64,000 nucleotides of DNA from Paramecium pentaurelia (GCA_905183005.1 CAJJDO010000058.1:375706-439705), one strand, 5' to 3'. Positions 23,919-36,985 are shown, counted from the stretch's first letter. Numbers and translations are program-made. Notes: generated by a model from the sequence alone, not told the origin.

Positions 23919-25652
23919 ATGCTTAAACTCAATAAATATGAATCAACATCTTGGTTAGCTGGATATCAATGTTGTGTTATAATCTACACATTCATTAGCT
24001 TTGGACTAATTCTGGTATCAGTTTTTAATTAATCCAAACTAATGGATTAAGTAATTTATTGATTCAATATTTAACAGTCATTCTAATTCTATACAGATTG
24101 GGATAACTAACTCATAGAGGATATTCAAATTAAATAGAAATGTGATAAAGGATACGTAAATATTTTAAATTTTACATGGCCAGGAACTGAAAAAGGTTGC
24201 GATTGCACATAATCAAATGGAACTGGTAATTACAAATATAAAAAGTATAAAATTAAACAATATTCTAGTTATTATTATATGGAATGTAGTCAATTCATGT
24301 TAGCAGAAAATTGTCATCCAATAGCTTAAATAGAGAGTTAATAATTTATGTATTGGCCTTTTCTTAAATAAAGTATAAATATAGGTAAATTATAGACTCA
24401 TTCTTAGAAGGTTAACAAATCTGTGCAAAAAAGAGTACTTTTACAGCAATGCAAGCATATTCATCTTATAAAAATGAAGAGAATTATAGAAATTGTGGAA
24501 ATAATTTGAATGTGCCTATAACAGACTTATGTCCAATTAGCCATTTCAATATCACTACTGATAAGAATGGCATACCAATTGGGGATTCAGGTCTCTTTTA
24601 TAATTTTTAAAGAGTTGGGTCTGAATAAATGCCAATTTCTCAATTTACAATTGGATATAGTATACAAAAATAGTTATTTGAAAATTAGATTCTATTTGTT
24701 TTTCTATTTCAGAAATATCTAATTTTTATTATCTTGATAACATGATTGAATATCAATGTTATATTAAAGATGATCGTTTTGAGAGAATTACAAATGATAC
24801 ACCCTATAGTCAATTACTTTAAGTAAATTAAGTTTTGGATAAATACAAAAATCTATTTAAGCAAACCCTGAATTAATAAGGAAGTAATCTTATTTAAATT
24901 ATGATTTAATAGATGTGAATATATTCTATAAATCTTTGACTAAATTTAGATTTAATTCTTCAGAATTGTGTAAATTTAATGATTTAGACTTTATATATAA
25001 TTTGAATAGTTACATAAAAGATTATATGATGGATATTTAATTGGCTGCTTAAGTGATTATAGGAATATAGGCAGGTGTATTTGGATTGTTAATTCCCTTT
25101 ATATCAGCTATTTCCTTAATTGGATGTAATTTTAAATATAATTCATTAAATCGAAAAGGCTCACATTACAAAGATCTTTTTGGATTTTGGTTGGGAACAA
25201 AAATGATTGGTGAAATATTATGTACAATCATATTGGCTGTAGATATGGGTTATTAATAATCAATAATGAATCATTTTTAAGATTTTATCAATGCAGATTG
25301 TTCAGATTCTCTTACTTTAAAGGAGATGAACAATTTTAATAATGAATATAAAATTAAGGTATATAATTATGTACTCTTAAATTTTATACTTTGCATTATT
25401 ACAAATGTTACAGATATTTATCTAAATTATCTGATGTGTAGAGATAAACATAAGAAAGGAATAATTATAATGAAAAAAAACTAAGACCTAATTTATCCTA
25501 AAATGTATACTTCAACTCATCCAGATGAGAATCTTATTAAATCTAAAGTTTAAATAATTTAGGGTATTTCACAATAAGATCAAGATAAAGCTTAACTTGA
25601 AGAAATCAAAATACCTGACGACAATATGGATATACATATACCTGACGAATGA
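23919..25652 (+). CDS. Multi-pass membrane protein, family not recognised
   Basis: Introns at 24051-24077, 24385-24410, 24660-24688 and 24884-24912 (27, 26, 29, 29 nt) give a 540-residue frame. A first transmembrane helix lies near residues 18-36 (CCVIIYTFISFGLILVSVF). A long Cys-containing domain follows (FTWPGTEKGCDC, SYYYMECSQF, NEENYRNCGNN, ITDLCPISHFNITTD), probably extracytosolic. Three more helices come after it (VIIGIQAGVFGLLIPFI, MIGEILCTIILAV, LLNFILCIITNV), and the tail is acidic and hydrophilic. The Cys-rich loop between helices 1 and 2 may be disulfide-bonded. No enzyme or channel signature seen. Confidence 0.7.
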
Positions 25653-25859
25653 TCTAAAATTAAAGTAATTAATCTTTTTTTTTAAATATTTTATAATATA
25701 TTTAAATAATTCAAGATACGAGAATTAATTCCTTATCTCTTATTTTGTAATTAATAATAAAATTAGATTTCATTGATATTATATATCTTAAGTCAAATTA
25801 ATTTGTATTTTTATATATATTTTGTTAATTATAAATATATATTTATATTTAGAGAACTC

Positions 25860-27054
25860 AACGCTTATTAATTAAGATCTAATTATTTATTTCATACACC
25901 ATCTGATGTAGAGGAAGGATATAATTTTATGATCTTATAGTATTCTTTGGATATTTTGATAGGTGAACCACCAAAAATTGAAAAAATACGGGACATGTTT
26001 CTTGTATGCTTTGGTTAGATTTTGATTTATTTAAAATTGATAAGAGAAAGTTTAATTATTTGTTAGTATTTGTAAAATCAAAAAAAATGGAGCTTTTATT
26101 TTGTTGCCAAATCAAAATGTGGTATGGCATTTCATCTTGAATGTGCAAGGAGATCTTAATTTTAAATGGAATCTGATGAAATCTATTGTTTTAAACATTT
26201 ACCACTTAAAATTAAAAGAACTTTTGAAAACTAACACTATTTATGGAAAGAGGAAATTTACAATTGTTTTTCAAATAATATGAAAAATTAGAATAATTCT
26301 TGATTAATAAACCTAAAAATTATGATTTAGAATTAAAAAAATTGGAAATTAAAGTATTATAAGAAGAAATATAAGCAGATATTAAATTAGAAAATGAATA
26401 ACTTTTTTAATAAATTACAAATATCATGGAATAAGATGAAAAATTCATAATTTGTTTAGAAAACAATTAAGTTACTAATATTTAATATCCTTATAAAAGA
26501 TTATCTATTTATGATTTAGAAGAAACAGATAGAATATGGTAGCAATTAACTAATTAGAAATACAATTCAGAATAAATCTATATTATTTATTAAAGAGCCA
26601 TTAGGATGAAAAAGAAAAAGAATTTATAGAATAAAATATCTCAATTATAAATAAATAATATATAAGTATTACCAAAAAGAAAAAGACATTTAAAATATTT
26701 AAGACCTATAATATTTAAACATCATAGAAAATAATAAAAGTTAAATAATAACATTTCATTAAAATTAAAAATTCCAAAAGAAGCCATTAATTTATAATAT
26801 TGTATATGTAAATAATATAATGACAATTAAGAAATAATATTTATATATAATTGATTATATTAGAATGTGAAATATGTTCAGAATGGTATCATTTAAGTTG
26901 TTTGGTATTTCTAGAAAGCATTGAGGAGGCATAAAAACTGTTATTATATTGTTTTAAATGTGAATAGAAACTTACTAAAGAATAAAGTAAATATATAAGG
27001 TGATATACTTAATATTTTATTGATTCAACATTTCAAGATCTGAAATTAAAGATT
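25860..27054 (+). pseudogene. Decayed PHD/extended-PHD finger gene (BRPF/JADE-like)
   Basis: Fragments of an extended PHD finger are recognisable but in different frames: FKIDKRKFNYL, then SICKIKKNGAFIL, then KSKCGMAFHLECARRS with YCFKHLPL. A coiled-coil part (EKLEQFLINKPKNYDLELKK) and a final PHD (YCICKQ ... LECEICSEWYHLSC) are again offset. No GT..AG introns of normal size restore these joins, so at least four frameshifts are needed. Intact relatives (BRPF, JADE, Nto1) are histone-acetyltransferase subunits that read histone H3. A low-quality stretch of sequence is an alternative to true decay. No convincing start codon is present. Confidence 0.6.
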
Positions 27055-27178
27055 GGAATGTCACTATATGAATTAAGAATGTAAGAAAAAAAGAACTATA
27101 AATAATTGTTTAAATAAATGTTATTTAGAAATATATATACACAATTTCTATTTTATTATGTTAAATAAACAAAATAAA

Positions 27179-27428
27179 TCAATTTGCGCTGAGGATGATA
27201 TTATTAATAGGTATGAATACTAATTTTATGAAATAACCCACTGCTCCCATAACGGCAAATCCAATTGCACATGATGTTGCAATTTTTATGTATTCTATGA
27301 TTTTATAACAATCATTTACCTCTTTTATCTGGTTTTGTGCATTTTCTAATGAATCTGTAGCTTTCTTATCCAAAGCTTTGAACATCTGTTAGAATTCCAT
27401 TTATTCCATTCAATGTCTCTTAACTCAT
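27179..27428 (-). CDS. SEC61G: Protein translocon subunit Sec61 gamma
   Basis: Two exons with a 25-nt intron (complement 27295-27319) give 74 residues. The protein has the family layout: an amphipathic N-terminal helix (QSFGQESYRFIRKCTKPDKRE), then a single tail-anchor transmembrane helix (IATSCAIGFAVMGAVGYFIK, then LVFIPINNIIL). The CTKPD.REY/F and IPINNII motifs are nearly invariant in Sec61 gamma/SecE. It clamps the Sec61 alpha channel in the ER membrane. The unspliced frame begins only at an internal Met and would lose the conserved N-terminal helix. The cyclin gene ends 47 bp upstream in the same orientation. Confidence 0.96.
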
Positions 27429-27475
27429 TATATTTTAATTAAAATTATTATACGTGTATTAATTAATTAAATATA

Positions 27476-29283
27476 TCAATCCCTTGTTTTTTATCTGACA
27501 AATTCAAGTAAGTATTTTGAATAACATTAAAATGAAAGAAATTCTTCATAATTTGACTATGATATACAAATTGATATTACTTCTAAAGGAGTATTCAATA
27601 AAAGTGCAACTCCAGGAGGTGTTTCATAATTAATTTGTAATTCATAAAATCCTACTGTATATTATATGGCTGGCAATATATCATGTAATGCAAAGCCAAA
27701 AGTTATAGATACAAATTATTCAAATATTTAATTAAATTAGTTATCTCCTATAGAATATTGATAAATTGAATACGATTTAATAAAAACATTGAAGTTCTGG
27801 ACATAACTTCAAGCATATCAATATCAAAAACATTTAATTAAAATGAGATTATTAAATACATAAATGAAGCTATAATTGTTCTTGGTATATATTGAAGAGT
27901 TTGTATATCCATTAAAGTGCAATCAATAAGTTGACATAACTTTCTAAATACTTTATATTATGATATAATTACATTTATAAGATTCTTCATTTGATTTCCT
28001 AAAAAAGAGATTGATACCATTATTACTTGCAAAAATATCCCATTAATCTGTAAACCAATTAATCCAATAAGTGTAAGAAGGAGCATTCACTTACCATTTA
28101 AGTGTCTAGATATATAGCAATAGACAATTACAAATAGTATATCTAATTCCATATTTAATATATCATTCTACTTATATCCATTATTAGCAGCCTTCTGAAA
28201 TTACATTAAACAAATTGGATTGACTTCTTCTATTTTGTTGGCAATTAACAAACTTGTTAATCCAATTAATTATATATTTTTTTTATTTGCTTATTTCTTA
28301 GATAAATAAGAATCAAGATAATATATTGACAAATGAAATGTTTATCTCTTTAAATTGTTACCCATAGCAGTTTCCATCATCCAATCAATCACTATAGCTC
28401 TTATTAACCAAGTTATTTCATTTTATTTAATTAAATAATATGGGTCAACTAAATATTATCTTTCTTAATTTATTAAAGGATCAGGTTCTGTTCCAATTCT
28501 TTCATTAAAATTAATATTATGAACAATAATTTCATTTTCATCACATGTTAAATCTATTTCCTTAGGATTTGAGTTGGCTTATGTTGAACCTAAAAAGCGA
28601 GATTCATTTCGGTCTATTGAAGATGATCTTGTTTTTTTATTTGTACTTCTTACAACCAATTAGATATCAGCTGATGCACATCTTTAAGAATTCTTTTTAT
28701 AATGAGAATTATCATTTTTCATATTTTTTTTGACTTCATATAAATAATTGTATTATTTTTAAGAACAATCCTCTATGATTCCATTGAATTATAATCTATA
28801 ATTATTCTATGAATGTGATGTTTAGGCAATTGATAATATTGTTTAAGCCAATTTACTATTGGATTCTCTTTTATTTAAATACAATTTATCTTTAATACTA
28901 TTAATATTGTTGCTGGAATTATTAAGATGAATGGCATTGGGAAAACTAATCTGTCTCCCCTTTTTAAATGGTTTATTAATCTTATTAAATGAATTCTCTT
29001 TATTTTATTTCTTATAATTTCTAAACTCTTAAAGTAATTAATGAAAAGTTGTTGATAAATCATGACTCTACATGGGCCTAGAAGTTGTAGAAGGCTATAT
29101 ATTTTAAATATAATTTAATTTTTCGTAAGGCTTACAAAGTCTTTCTGTATTTCTTTCTTTTGAGTTCTTGATTAATTATGTAATTTGCTTTAAAATTAAA
29201 GGTTGAGTTAGTTTTACATTTTATTTGGGTGATCTTGATTATGTTAAACATCTAGATGGACTGTCTATTATTATTTCATACAT
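27476..29283 (-). CDS. Cyclin
   Basis: Introns at complement 28106-28131, 27951-27972 and 27748-27773 (26, 22, 26 nt) give 577 residues. A long Ser/Asn/Lys-rich N-terminus of about 280 residues precedes the cyclin box: NEITWLIRAIVIDWMMETAM, then FHLSIYYLDSYLSK, LIGLTSLLIANKIEEVNP and LNMELDILFTLKW. The Arg and Asp of RAIVIDW and the Lys and Glu of ANKIEEV are the residues that contact the cyclin-dependent kinase. The second helical fold follows (FRKLCQLIDCTLMDIQTL, RTIIASFMYLIISFQLN). It regulates a CDK in the cell cycle; subclass (A/B/E) is not assignable by eye. Start is ATG complement 29281-29283; the first helix-5 intron is essential for the frame. Confidence 0.88.
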
Positions 29284-30158
29284 ACTTTAACATCTCTATT
29301 TTAACTTATCGCTTTTGCATAAAAATATTATATTAATTCAAATTTAATTTATCTAAAAAAATCAATAAATAAAAACACAATTCTCAGATTAAAATTTATG
29401 TTGCTATTTATTTAAAATATCCCAAAAAGTTAATCAAAGTTAATCAATACCATAAAATCATTTTATTTCCAAGATCTTTATTGAATCTCTTATCATTCCA
29501 TTCCTTTATCAACTCAATGAAAACTTGAATATTTAAGAAAATATTCTTAAATATATTTCAACTTATAAAAGCATAGGAAATAATATGAATATAATTATAA
29601 GAAAATTATGAGAATCGTATAACATATAAGAAAAGATAATCATTAATGAGTTTTTATTCAAAATTAAATTTCAATTCTAAGACTAATAATTTTCACTTAA
29701 TAAATTCTATTTACTTAAAAATTAATTATAAAATATTAATTTGAAATAAAATACTTTACCTTAATATTCATATTTTATAAGCATATAATGTATTCTGTTT
29801 ATATGTAAATTTGCTTAATAAGAGTAATTTGAAATCAAATATATTAAGAATTTATTACCTTTTTTAATTTTATAAAGTAATTCTATAATTAATCTAATTA
29901 AGTTAAAATTCTCCTTTAAATAGATATTTTATCATAATTTATATTCACTTAAAAAGTAATAATTATAAAATACTCTCTTTTTCTTCCTTTTAAATTTATT
30001 GATTGTAAATTTGTATCTTATATTTATCTAATAAAATTCTATTTCTATTATTGGTTTTTTCGATTACTCTATGAAATATTTTAATTATTTGTTTTAGAGT
30101 AAAGGAGAAATATTATACTAATATTTAATCCTAATCTCATTAATTTTTTTGAATAAAA
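29284..30158. other. Intergenic, no gene seen
   Basis: About 875 bp, strongly A+T-rich, between divergent cyclin and RPT6. A perfect 11-bp inverted repeat with a 4-nt loop lies at 29529-29554 (ATATTTAAGAA...TTCTTAAATAT). No coding motif. Confidence 0.5.
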
Positions 30159-31418
30159 ATGGATGGAAAACTGAGCTATAAGCAATATATACAAGGAGAA
30201 CTTGATATACTTGAGTTTATGATTGCTGAAAAATAAGCCAGTGTTAAACGTTAGGAAGCATAAAGAAATGAGCTGAATAGTTTAGGTATAGTTCAATACT
30301 GAATTTCTAGTGAGATAAGTGAAAGAAGAATTATAAGCCTTATAAGAGCCTCATTCATATGTTGGAGATGTTGTAAAATAAATGGGAAAAGATAAAGTGT
30401 TAGTTAAAGTGAATCCAGAAGGAAAATATGTTGTGACTTTAGATAAGAATATCAAAATTGAAGATTGCAAACCCAATACTAGAGTAGCTTTAAAAAGCGA
30501 TTCTTACATTTTACATAAAATATTACCTACAAAAGTTGACCCTCTTGTATCATTAATGAAAGTTGAAAAAGTACCAGATTCTACTTACGACATGATTGGT
30601 GGTTTAGATTAATAAGTAAAGGAAGTAAAAGAAGTTATTGAATTACCAATCAAACATCCAGAAATTTTTGAAAGTTTAGGTATAGCATAACCAAAGGGAG
30701 TATTACTTTATGGACCACCAGGAACAGGAAAAACATTATTAGCAAGAGCTATTGCACATCATACAGTATTAAATGTAATAATCTATAATAGGATTGTACA
30801 TTTATAAGAGTGAGTGGTTCAGAATTAGTTTAAAAATATATTGGAGAAGGTGCTAGAATGGTTAGAGAATTGTTTGTTATGGCACGTTAACATTCTCCAT
30901 GTTTGATATTCATAGATGAAGTTGATTCTATAGGAGGTGCAAGAATGGAAGGTGAAAGAGGAGGAGATTCAGAAGTATAGAGAACAATGTTGGAATTATT
31001 AAATCAAGTAAAATAGTTTTATTAATTTTAATAGTTAGATGGTTTTGAGTCTACATAAACAATTAAGATTATAATGGCTACAAATAGAATTGATATTTTA
31101 GATGCTGCTTTATTAAGACCTGGAAGAATAGATAGAAAAGTAGAATTTCCTAATCCAGGAGTTGATGCTAGATTAGAAATATTGAAAATTCATTCTAAGA
31201 AAATGAATCTAATGAGAGGAATTGATTTAAGAAAGATAGCTGAAGTTATGCCAGGTGCTTCTGGTGCTGAATCAAAAGCAGTTTGTACAGAAGCAGGTAT
31301 GTTTGCATTGAGAGAAAGAAGAATTCATGTCACATAAGAGGATTTTGAAATGTCTGTAGCCAAAGTAATGAAAAAAGACATAGAGAAAAATATGGCTATC
31401 AATAAAATGCTTAAATGA
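30159..31418 (+). CDS. PSMC5: 26S proteasome regulatory ATPase RPT6
   Basis: Introns at 30286-30310, 30766-30791 and 31008-31034 (25, 26, 27 nt) give 393 residues. An N-terminal coiled coil (RQEAQRNELNSLVRQVKEEL) leads to the OB domain and AAA+ core: Walker A GPPGTGKT, Walker B LIFIDEVDSIGGARMEGERG, Arg fingers in LLRPGRIDRK. EKVPDSTYDMIGGLD, SELVQKYIGEGARMVRELF and PGASGAESKAVCTEAGMFAL identify RPT6/SUG1 over the other five RPTs. The C-terminus is NKMLK rather than the animal KKLWK. It unfolds substrates for the proteasome. The third intron is a 27-nt, TGA-free (3n) intron whose retention would add nine residues. Confidence 0.97.
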
Positions 31419-31497
31419 ATGCATATATATAATATTATTATTTCATTAGATTTATTATATATTCATTCATATTTTGATTATTATAAATTTATAATTA

Positions 31498-32125
31498 ATG
31501 AGTAACAGAGAATACGACTATTATTTTAAACTTGTTATTATTGGAAATAGTGGAGTAGGTAAGTCCTCTTAAGAAAGATTCAGAACCATTACAAATGCAT
31601 ATTATAAAGGTGCTGATGCGTACTCCAATATTTCCTAAGCTATAGCATTGTCCTTGTTTATGATAATACTACATGTTAGTAATCATTTGAGGAAATTGAA
31701 AAATCATGAATAGATGAGATATAAAAGCATGCAGGAAAGAATACAACTATTCTTTTAATAGGAAATAAAAGTGATTTATCTAACAAAACTATTTCTGCTG
31801 AAAGGGCATAAGTTTATGCAAAAGATAAACTGATGTTATTCTAAGAAATCAGTGCTAAAACTTCATATGGAGTATCTTAAGCATTTGAAGAATTATCAAG
31901 ATTACTAATAATAAAAAGAGACATGGAATTAAAAGAAAAAAAATAAAAAAAGAATTTAAATATAGTATAGATTTATTTTATCTATTATAGGATTAAACGA
32001 CTTATGATGTTGATAAAAAATAATCTTTTAATACTAAAAATAAATCATAAGAAAATATTAATTTATAGTTGTGGCCTAATCGAAAATTAGAAGATGGATA
32101 ATAATAATAAAAATGTAATTGTTGA
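31498..32125 (+). pseudogene. Rab GTPase pseudogene
   Basis: The start MSNREYDYYFKLVIIGNSG and the P-loop GVGKSS are intact, but the next residues are QERFRTITNAYYKGAD. So about 45 codons between P-loop and switch II (effector loop and DTAG) are deleted. A frameshift follows, then VLVYDNTTC..SFEEIEKS with TGA where Trp is usual. The second half is intact: TTILLIGNKSDLS, EISAKTSYGVSQAFEELSRL, a 26-nt intron and a C-terminal CNC prenylation motif (TGA 32123-32125). Rab1/Rab8-type GTPases direct vesicle traffic; this copy cannot bind GTP normally. Partial retention suggests recent loss after duplication. Confidence 0.85.
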
Positions 32126-32572
32126 TAGTTTTTTATAATTTATAAAATATGTAAATTATACACTTTCTATTATATCTACTAAATAAATTTTGGTGAAAAT
32201 AAAAAGTATTATATATAATCAAAAATTATAAACATCAATAAAATAAGAATAATTCATTCTAAAGATTTAAATTATTCAAAGTTCATTAGAAATTTAACCA
32301 TAATATGTCTTTAGATTAATGTATAAAAAGGACATAAATTATAAACAACTTAAAATAAACATCGCATTTAAATTTAATTCTATTGATATTTAATTATAAT
32401 TAAACAATCAATATAATAATATTAAAATTTTTAAGAATAAAATGAATAGGCAAGATGATTATGTAACTTAATTGTTATTTACTCAGTCTAGTTTAAGTAT
32501 AAAAAGTGTTATAATAATCTAAATAGTATAATAAAGAGTAATAATAATCTAAAAATTAAATAATTATGTAAT
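32126..32572. other. Intergenic, no gene seen
   Basis: About 450 bp between convergent genes, A+T-rich, every frame stopped by TGA, no motif. Confidence 0.5.
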
Positions 32573-33199
32573 TCACATTCTTCTTTTTCCACATCCTGAT
32601 CTCTAACCAGATTTACATCTAGATCTACTTTATTTTGGTTTTGATTATCTAACATTTGATTTTCTTCCTTTTTTAATTTCTATAAAAGAATCACTATTAT
32701 CATCATCATCATCATCTTAATTTTCTTGTTTATTTCTTTAAGTGTTTTTTTTACTATTTTTTTAATATTAAGGTTTTTAATCCTGTTCAACATTTTTATC
32801 ATCATTTAAATCAACAACTTCTTTATAGCCATTTTTTTCAGATATTCTTTTAATATAGTTTTATTTGGCTTCATCAAATTTCAATGATTTAATACTATTT
32901 TTAATATCTTCAATAGCATTATTTTGTTCTTTGTTATTTTCTTTTGATTTTTGGCGGTTTTGATCATCAAGATGATTTTAACTTTAATTTGTTTTTTAAT
33001 TGTTTTTACTTTTTACTTACTATTTTAATTCTTCCTCTTTTTATTACCATTACATTTTATCTTCATCTGTTAACTTTCTCCATTATTCAATTATTTTCTC
33101 TGTTTATTCTAAATTCTTTTTTGAATTAAGAGTTCCAGAATTAAAGAACTATTAATGAAAAAACACATTGAATCCAATACACGGTTGATCATTTGTCAT
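32573..33199 (-). CDS. HMG-box-like protein with charged tail
   Basis: Intronless minus-strand ORF of 208 residues. The first 70 residues fit one HMG box in spacing: GFNVFFHQQFFNSGTLNSKK, then EKIIEQWRKLTDEDKMQWQQ with KEEEL after it. This matches the usual Phe pair in helix 1 and the Trp-x-x-Leu ... Lys-x-x-Trp core of helices 2-3. The tail is Lys/Asn/Gln-rich with a run of six Asp (QDDDDDDNSDSF) and ends in a basic RSRCKSGQRSGCGKRRM. HMGB-type proteins bend DNA in chromatin. Divergence of helix 1 makes this a probable, not certain, call. Confidence 0.65.
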
Positions 33200-33719
33200 T
33201 AAATTTAATTAATACTTCAATAGCTCCGAACCCTCCATTAGAAATTATTTTCTATTTTTAATTTAAAATATTAAACAATTACATTCTTTATTCAAAATAT
33301 TAATTCACTTCAAACTTTATTTTATTTTATTATAATGTATAAATGTACTTTTATTTCATTTATTCTATATAGAATCTACTTAAAATAGATATAACTTTCA
33401 ATATTAAAAAAAAAATAAATTTTGATAAAATATTCTATATTAATAAATTCACTACAAAACTATAAACTCCAAAAAGTATAAATAATTTTGAGTCAATATA
33501 AATTAAATATTAGGAAAATATCAATAAGTTTGTTGTTAAATTCTTAATTTAAGATAATAAAAAATTATATAGCTTTATAAATGTAAATAACAAATCTTAA
33601 GAATTATTAAGATAAATTAGATTATGTATTAAATTTTTGACATCTTTGCAATATCAATATATAATTTAGATTGAAATATAGGATATAGAATATATTATAA
33701 AATAAAGCTTAAATTAATA
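33200..33719. other. Intergenic, no gene seen
   Basis: About 520 bp, A+T-rich, all frames closed, no repeat or RNA gene recognised. Confidence 0.5.
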
Positions 33720-36209
33720 TCAAATTATTCTGAACTTTTTCATAGCTTACTTCAAATCCTCCATATTTAAAGGTTTGTCTAAATGATCATTAGCTCCGCA
33801 TTTTTAAGATTTAAGTTTATCATCAGATCCTGTGAAAGCAGTAACAATTATTATTAGAGATTATGTTAGTTTCTACATTTATTCAAATTTTCTTATTTCT
33901 TATGTACATTAGTAACCATCCATTTCTGGCATATTTACATCCATAAAAATGACACTCATTTATTCTTTAGAGTATATATCAAATGCTTATTTTCCATTGA
34001 AAGCTTTATAGAGTTTACAATTACAAATCACTTAATTTAACATTGCACTTAAGGCAATGATATTAAAAGGAGTATCATCAACAATTAATACTTTTAAATA
34101 TTCATCAGAAAGAGACTCTAATTTATAATAAGTTTATGCTTTCTTTTATTAAGTTTTCCTCTTTTTAATAATTTAGTTTAAATTTGTAAAAGTAGGAAAT
34201 ATAGGAACAATTTATTTTTCATTAAAATCCTATTCATGCATTGAATTTTCTAAGGATTGATGTAATCTTCTAAAAATAATGAATTTAAAAGTAGAACCTT
34301 TGCCTACTTAAGATTTTAATTCAATTTTATCATTAGGTCCTAATAAAGATACAAGTTATTAACTAATAGTTAATCCTAATCCAACATCATGTCTATTGTT
34401 ATTACCTATATCAAATGTACTGTATAATCTAAAGAGATTTTTTTATATATCATCAGGTATTCCATATCCTGTATCAGATACAGAAATTTCAATAATATCT
34501 TATTCATCTGGTTAAATTGCTGTTATAATAATCTCCCCTTACATAGTGAATTTAATGGCATTAGCAACTAAATTAATTAAAACTTATTTTAATCTATTTT
34601 CATCTGTATATAAATCAGAGTGATTTTGATCAATTTAATTGTTCCAAATCAATTAGACTCCCTTTTCATTAGATTATCTAAGTAATAATGAATTAATAAA
34701 TTTGAATGTATTATTCAAATTGAATGCTTTTGGAATCAATCTCAAATAACCTTTATTAATTTGACTATAATCTAGTAAATCATTAATCATAGATAATAAT
34801 AATTAACCTGATTGATTAAATTCATCAAGATGAGCACAAAGTTATTTGATATTATTTATTGTAATATTTGATGGTTATTATAAAATATTTTGCATAATAT
34901 TAATGCCAATCATCATTCCATTTAATGGAGTTTTCAAATCATGAGATACTGTTGCTAATAATCTATCTTTATATTAATCTAATTCTTTTAAATGTTTTAA
35001 TCTAATCTTTTCAGAAATGTCATTCATAATAACTAAAATTGAATGTTTATTTTCCCAAATACAATGTAAAACTCTGATTTCAAAATGTGATTTTATTTTT
35101 AATTATTATTTTTAAGATAATGCTACTTGACTTTAAGAGTCAAATCTAAAACATAAAAAATAATCACTAAATTCTGATATATCATATTCATTTTAAAGTA
35201 TAGAAGTTTGATTTGTATTTAATTACTAAATAAATTATTCTTCAAATTGTCCCATTTTTTAATATAAAACATCATAAATACTAACAAATGAATTATAAGT
35301 ATCCTACATAGATTCTTATTCTGTTTGTATGTAAATACTTTTTAACTTTTTAATTATTTCATTTTCATCTGAAACTTATAAATATTTTATAGCAAAATCA
35401 TTACTATAAATTAACTTCATTTCTTTACACTAATTAGTAGAATCTTATAAATCATCATTATTCTCAGTTAGAATTAGTATTGAATTTGGAACTGTTTTGT
35501 CAAAAATGTTCTTACATGCATGTAAATTTGAAGTCTATTAACATATTGTATAGAAATCTATTCTTTTATAATATTCAAGAAATCTAAAGAATATCAGCAT
35601 CATTAACAAAAGAACATAAAATGTCCAATATATTGATGCCAGATTTCCAACTAATCCAATGAATAAAATTGTTGCAGCTATTAATATTAATCCTTAAATG
35701 AACCATAAAGGACAAACTAGTAAATAACTAATAATAATAATTCCAGTTTATATTCCTGTACTGACAGCTTATGATGTAGTCTATCTACCACATTATTTAT
35801 TTATCAATTAAGCCTATACATAGACATAGGTTATGAGGATTGTTATCACACAACTTAAAAATTCAGAAATTGCAATAAATGATTTATAATGAATTCTTTT
35901 TATGTTAGCTTATGATATCATGCAAACTATGTGCCAAAAGCAAAATGCCACCCTAAAATAAGCTACTAAATAATTTTTCAAAAAAAATTGATTGTTAACG
36001 AAATAGATAAAGTTAATGAGGAAGTGAATTAAGTATTACAATCGAAACAATACTATAATTCTTTGTTTCTCTTTATTTGAATATTTTACCTCTAAATCTT
36101 GATTTATAAATGTCAATGTCCATAAATTCATTATTTTTTTTGGTTCTACATCAGCTGATTCTTCAGGATGAAAAAAGAACTTAATAAAAAATTGATATAT
36201 TTTTATCAT
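33720..36209 (-). CDS. Membrane hybrid histidine kinase with receiver domain
   Basis: Intronless code-6 ORF of 829 residues. About five to six hydrophobic segments occupy the first 250 residues (YLIHFLINFIYFVNN, VAFCFWHIVCMIS, ILIAATILFIGLVGNL, YVLLLMMLIFFRF). A PAS-like linker follows. The dimerisation helix has the phosphoacceptor in TVSHDLKTPLNGMM (His about residue 423). The ATPase shows N box LVANAIKF, G1 DTGYGIP and G2 GLGLTIS. A receiver domain ends the protein: LIVDDTPFN, FMDVNMPEMDGY (Asp about 757), VTAFTGSD and DKPL. The enzyme phosphorylates itself and then its own receiver. Gln codons TAA/TAG throughout show it is resident, not contamination. Confidence 0.93.
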
Positions 36210-36985
36210 TAATATTAGAATTATTATCTTAAATATTTAAGACTTTAATTTAAAAGGAATTTAATGATATTTTTCAATTTTTTATAGCCATCTTTCAAAG
36301 ACTAGAATTAAATGTATAAAAATAATCAATTCATCAGTATTATTGATTAGGCTAAAATATCTTACAATTTAAACTGATAGAAGCCTTAAATTATTTATAA
36401 ATTTAATATACAAAAAGTGCAGAATTTTTAATAATACAAGTATTCAAAGCTTTTAATTTTGGAAAGAGTGATCATTTATGAAAATCAATTACAATAGTTG
36501 AAATATTGATTATACACAATTTTGCCGTTACCTAAATCCTTAATATCATATTTAACAATCTTTATCTATTTCATACTATTATTATACTACAGAACTATGT
36601 TGTTTTGACAATATATGATTTCTATTTGCTATTTAAACTAATCTATTGAATAGGGTTAATAGTTATTAATAAATTTATTATTTAATTTATTAAAAACAAT
36701 GAACTTTTTATAGAATTTATAATTAAAAAATAATTATAGAAAAAATACTGTAAAATATTGTTTTTTTCCAAAATTTAGTAATAAAAAATCTTTAATTTAT
36801 GAAAATTAGAATGTAAATTGAATTCAAAAAGAAAATTACAAATTTTCTCTTTCATTTCTTTTATTACTTGTAATACTTTTTTATAAAATTTTTATTGTAA
36901 CCAGTGTTAGTAAATATAAATATAAATACAAATTTTATTTTCGATTCTGAATGGCTCTTTTTTCGCTTTAGCCAACATTGTTGAG

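Noticed and set aside
33720..36209. Histidine kinase as bacterial contamination or very recent transfer
   Set aside because: Many conserved Gln positions use TAA/TAG and base composition equals neighbours.
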